A stretch of 64,000 nucleotides of DNA from PALSA-600 sp037142875 (lineage in GTDB: Bacteria > Actinomycetota > Thermoleophilia > Gaiellales > Gaiellaceae), in the NCBI GenBank assembly GCA_037142875.1, contig JBAWZV010000003.1, positions 1 to 64,000 of the forward strand, written 5' to 3'. The notes below the pieces were generated by a model. That model worked only from the letters and a program-made list of their open reading frames with translations. It made no database searches and was not told the DNA's origin. Made by a program: the position numbers and the translations under genes. Numbering within the stretch: position 1 is the stretch's first letter; each line of letters begins with the position of its first letter. Below, one piece after another: positions 62,105 to 64,000 of this stretch.

Positions 62105-62566
62105 CTATCGGAGGGCGCGGGACGCGAACGAAAGAGGTGTACCGATGTCGGCGAGCGCGAACACCGTCGGCTCTCTCAGGACGTGCTCGCGGGCGAAGCG
62201 CTGCTGCTCAACGGCGGTGAGAAGCGCCGAGCCGCCACGTGGCCCTGCGCCGAGGAGCGGCAGCAAACCGACGGCCGCGATCGCTGCCGCCACGAGCGTT
62301 ATCCCCGCAGATACCGGGCGCACGCCGAGCCGCTGACGCCGCGACGAGTGCGTGGGTACGGGCGTACGCGACTCGGTCACAACCGGCGAGGTACGGATCA
62401 CTTCAGTGAACGCGTGGATCTCGAACGCGGCGAGACGGCAGTGGGAACAACGGTTGAGATGCCGGTCGAGCGAGGCTCGTTCGAGCTCGGTGATCTCGCC
62501 GTCGAGGTTGGCGGAGAGATACTCCATCGCCCGATCGCAGGCCCGTGTCTTGCGGCGGTGCATCAT
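62105..62566 (-). CDS. Zinc-finger (zf-HC2) anti-sigma-like membrane protein
   Basis: A 153-residue single-pass membrane protein. Cytoplasmic zf-HC2 domain with CDRAMEYLSANLDGEI and zinc motif HLNRCSHC, a transmembrane helix (GITLVAAAIAAVGLLPLLGAG), and a short exterior tail. Such ZAS proteins sequester ECF sigma factors until a signal arrives. No ECF sigma gene is adjacent within the window: oppF lies upstream and atpD downstream. AGGAG 4-7 bases before ATG ATG (62561-62566) marks the start. Confidence 0.8.
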   Translation of the reverse strand: MMHRRKTRACDRAMEYLSANLDGEITELERASLDRHLNRCSHCRLAAFEIHAFTEVIRTSPVVTESRTPVPTHSSRRQRLGVRPVSAGITLVAAAIAAVGLLPLLGAGPRGGSALLTAVEQQRFAREHVLREPTVFALADIGTPLSFASRALR

Positions 62567-62600
62567 CGTCTCCTGATTGGACGCTGACCGCGCGACCGGG

Positions 62601-63659
62601 TTAGACCTGCTCGACGCCGGCCGACGGGCGGCGGAGCTCTTCCTCACTCATCGGCCACCGCTCGACCGGAAGGTGGCATGCCGCCTCGTGATCGCCGTCG
62701 AAGCGACGCAAGATCGGCGTCTCAACGTCGCAGAGACCCGGCCGAAACCGCGGGCAGCGGGGATGAAAGACACACGCCGCAGGAGGGTCGACAGGCGACG
62801 GCACGTCGCCGCCGAGCACGATCCGGTGTCGGCCACTCCCCACGCCGTTCGTCTCGGCCCGCGGGACGGCCGACAGCAACGCCGCGGTGTACGGGTGCCG
62901 GGGATGCTCGTAGAGCCGCTCGGACTCGCCGATCTCGGCGACGCGGCCGAGGTACATCACCGCGATCCGGTCGGAGACCTGACGAATCACCGAGAGGTCA
63001 TGAGAGATGAAGACGTAGGTCAGGTCGAACTCACGCTGGAGATCCTTGAGCAGGTTGAGGATCTGTGCCTGCACCGAGACGTCGAGCGCCGAGACCGGCT
63101 CGTCGCAGACGATCAGCTTCGGCTGGAGCGCAAGCGCGCGAGCGATGCCGACCCGCTGCCGCTGCCCACCGGAGAACTCGTGCGGGAACCGGTTGTAGTG
63201 CTCCGGGTTGAGGCCAACCCGGGCAAGCAACTCCTGGACGCGGGATTTGACGTCGGTCTCGGTCCTGTGGATCGCGAACGGCTCCCCGACGATCTGACCG
63301 ACGCTCTTACGGGGGTTGAGCGACGAGTACGGATCCTGGAAGATGATCTGCATCTGCCGGCGCAGCGGACGCATCCGAGCGCGAGACAGGTTCGTGATGT
63401 CCTGCCCGTCGAACCGGATCGTCCCCGACGTCGGATCGATCAGACGGACGAGCAGGCGCGCCGTGGTCGTCTTGCCGCAGCCGGACTCACCGACGATCCC
63501 GAGCGTCTCGCCGCGGTTCACCGTCAGCGACACATCCTCGACGGCGTGGACGACACCCTTCCCGCGCGCGAAGACCCCCTGCTTGACGGAGAAGTGCTTG
63601 GTCAGGTGCTCGATCTCGACGAGCGGGCCCTGGCCGGAGGAGGTCGTGCCGGCGCTCAT
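62601..63659 (-). CDS. Oligopeptide ABC transporter ATP-binding protein (OppF/DppF-like)
   Basis: ATPase of a peptide/nickel-type importer, 352 residues. Walker A GESGCGKTT, Q-loop IIFQDPYSSLNPRKSVGQIV, signature SGGQRQRVGIARAL, Walker B LIVCDEPVSALDVS, H-loop FISHDLSVIRQVSD. The C-terminal oligo_HPY domain has the usual Cys pattern (ACVFHPRCPRFRPGLC). Its ATG overlaps the stop of the upstream ATPase gene (ATGA). The order OppD-OppF indicates the permease and binding-protein genes lie beyond the window edge. Confidence 0.92.
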   Translation of the reverse strand: MSAGTTSSGQGPLVEIEHLTKHFSVKQGVFARGKGVVHAVEDVSLTVNRGETLGIVGESGCGKTTTARLLVRLIDPTSGTIRFDGQDITNLSRARMRPLRRQMQIIFQDPYSSLNPRKSVGQIVGEPFAIHRTETDVKSRVQELLARVGLNPEHYNRFPHEFSGGQRQRVGIARALALQPKLIVCDEPVSALDVSVQAQILNLLKDLQREFDLTYVFISHDLSVIRQVSDRIAVMYLGRVAEIGESERLYEHPRHPYTAALLSAVPRAETNGVGSGRHRIVLGGDVPSPVDPPAACVFHPRCPRFRPGLCDVETPILRRFDGDHEAACHLPVERWPMSEEELRRPSAGVEQV

Positions 63660-64000
63660 CGAGCGTCGATCTCCTTCACGATGCGGTCGCGCCAGACCTC
63701 ACGCTTGCGCTCGGCCGAGAGGACACACGAGTCGTCATGCCCATCCGGCATCGTCTGCAGATGCGGCGTCGTTGAGTCGCAGCTCTCGACCCTGTATTTG
63801 CAGCGCGGATGGAACGGGCACCCGCTCGGCGGGTTCAGAAGCGACGGCGGCGACCCCTCGATCGGGATCAACACGTCGAGCTTCCGGTCGACGCGAGGCA
63901 TCGATTCGAGTAGCCCCCACGCGTACGGATGCTGGGCGGCGTGGAAGATCTCGCGCGACGGGCCGTACTCCATCGCGCGACCGCCGTACATGACGAGCAC
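63656..64000 (-). CDS. Oligopeptide ABC transporter ATP-binding protein (OppD/DppD-like), partial
   Basis: C-terminal part only; the gene runs off the window end, so the N-terminal ATPase motifs are not visible. The last 114 residues show the D-loop following region VMYGGRAMEYGPSREIFHAAQHPYAWGLLESMPRVD and the oligo_HPY Cys motif CPFHPRCKYRVESC. It is the first ATPase of the pair and overlaps the second by four bases. True start lies beyond 64000. Confidence 0.88.
   Translation of the reverse strand: MLVMYGGRAMEYGPSREIFHAAQHPYAWGLLESMPRVDRKLDVLIPIEGSPPSLLNPPSGCPFHPRCKYRVESCDSTTPHLQTMPDGHDDSCVLSAERKREVWRDRIVKEIDAR

Overview
The window is a gene-dense, high-GC chromosomal segment with no mobile elements, rRNA or CRISPR arrays and no gene-free stretch above about 200 bases. 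GTG/TTG starts and ATGA/GTGA stop-start overlaps are common. An F420-type (DDN family) oxidoreductase, a WhiG/FliA sigma factor, MeaB, a large Lhr helicase and an actinobacterial-type LexA box point to Actinomycetota. The overall gene set makes me think of Thermoleophilia (Gaiellales or Solirubrobacterales-like), but that is an impression, not a proof.

Layout. 1-6.4 kb (mostly minus): tRNA-Gly, RNase HI coupled to a NIF3-like domain protein, aldehyde dehydrogenase, two small unknowns, a divergent EF-G-like GTPase, a WhiG/FliA sigma factor and a small membrane protein. 6.4-9 kb: tRNA-Trp, a lipoprotein, a small cytochrome c, a glutamic (G1) peptidase and TatA. 9.1-12.5 kb (plus): an unusual FtsH-like membrane AAA protease with two large insertions in its ATPase domain, translationally coupled to a single-span membrane protein; this is the best candidate for an undescribed machine. 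12.6-14.4 kb: YdhR-like protein, MFS transporter, SCP2 protein. 14.5-23.2 kb (minus): parA-ftsZ-ggt-GNAT-hisC, then MFS-meaB-ilvA. 23.3-29.8 kb: two unknowns, Lhr helicase, and divergently an HhH-GPD glycosylase with a near-perfect LexA box between the two start codons.

29.8-37.2 kb: membrane and secreted proteins (DUF2339, a polyprenol-phosphate-sugar synthase type GT2, a cupredoxin-like protein, a DUF6220-like protein), YaaA and TfoX-N. 37.3-46.7 kb (minus): trans-translation and RNA decay genes (ssrA, smpB, rnr), a second small cytochrome c, ftsEX, prfB with a programmed +1 frameshift, secA, a broken GNAT gene and a short hpf. 46.8-56.3 kb: comF, sugar nucleotidyltransferases, mtnA and ahcY, a sugar-isomerase-type cupin, UDP-glucose dehydrogenase, an LCP cell-wall ligase and two tandem secreted paralogues. 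56.4-64 kb: methionine synthase split into two overlapping genes, atpD-atpC detached from the rest of the ATP synthase operon, an orphan zinc anti-sigma factor and the end of an oligopeptide ABC transporter operon.

Several groups work together. ahcY, mtnA and metH cover recycling of S-adenosylmethionine by-products. ssrA, smpB and rnr form the ribosome-rescue set. ugd, two nucleotidyltransferases, the cupin and the LCP protein suggest surface glycopolymer synthesis and attachment. lhr and the HhH glycosylase look like one SOS-controlled repair locus.
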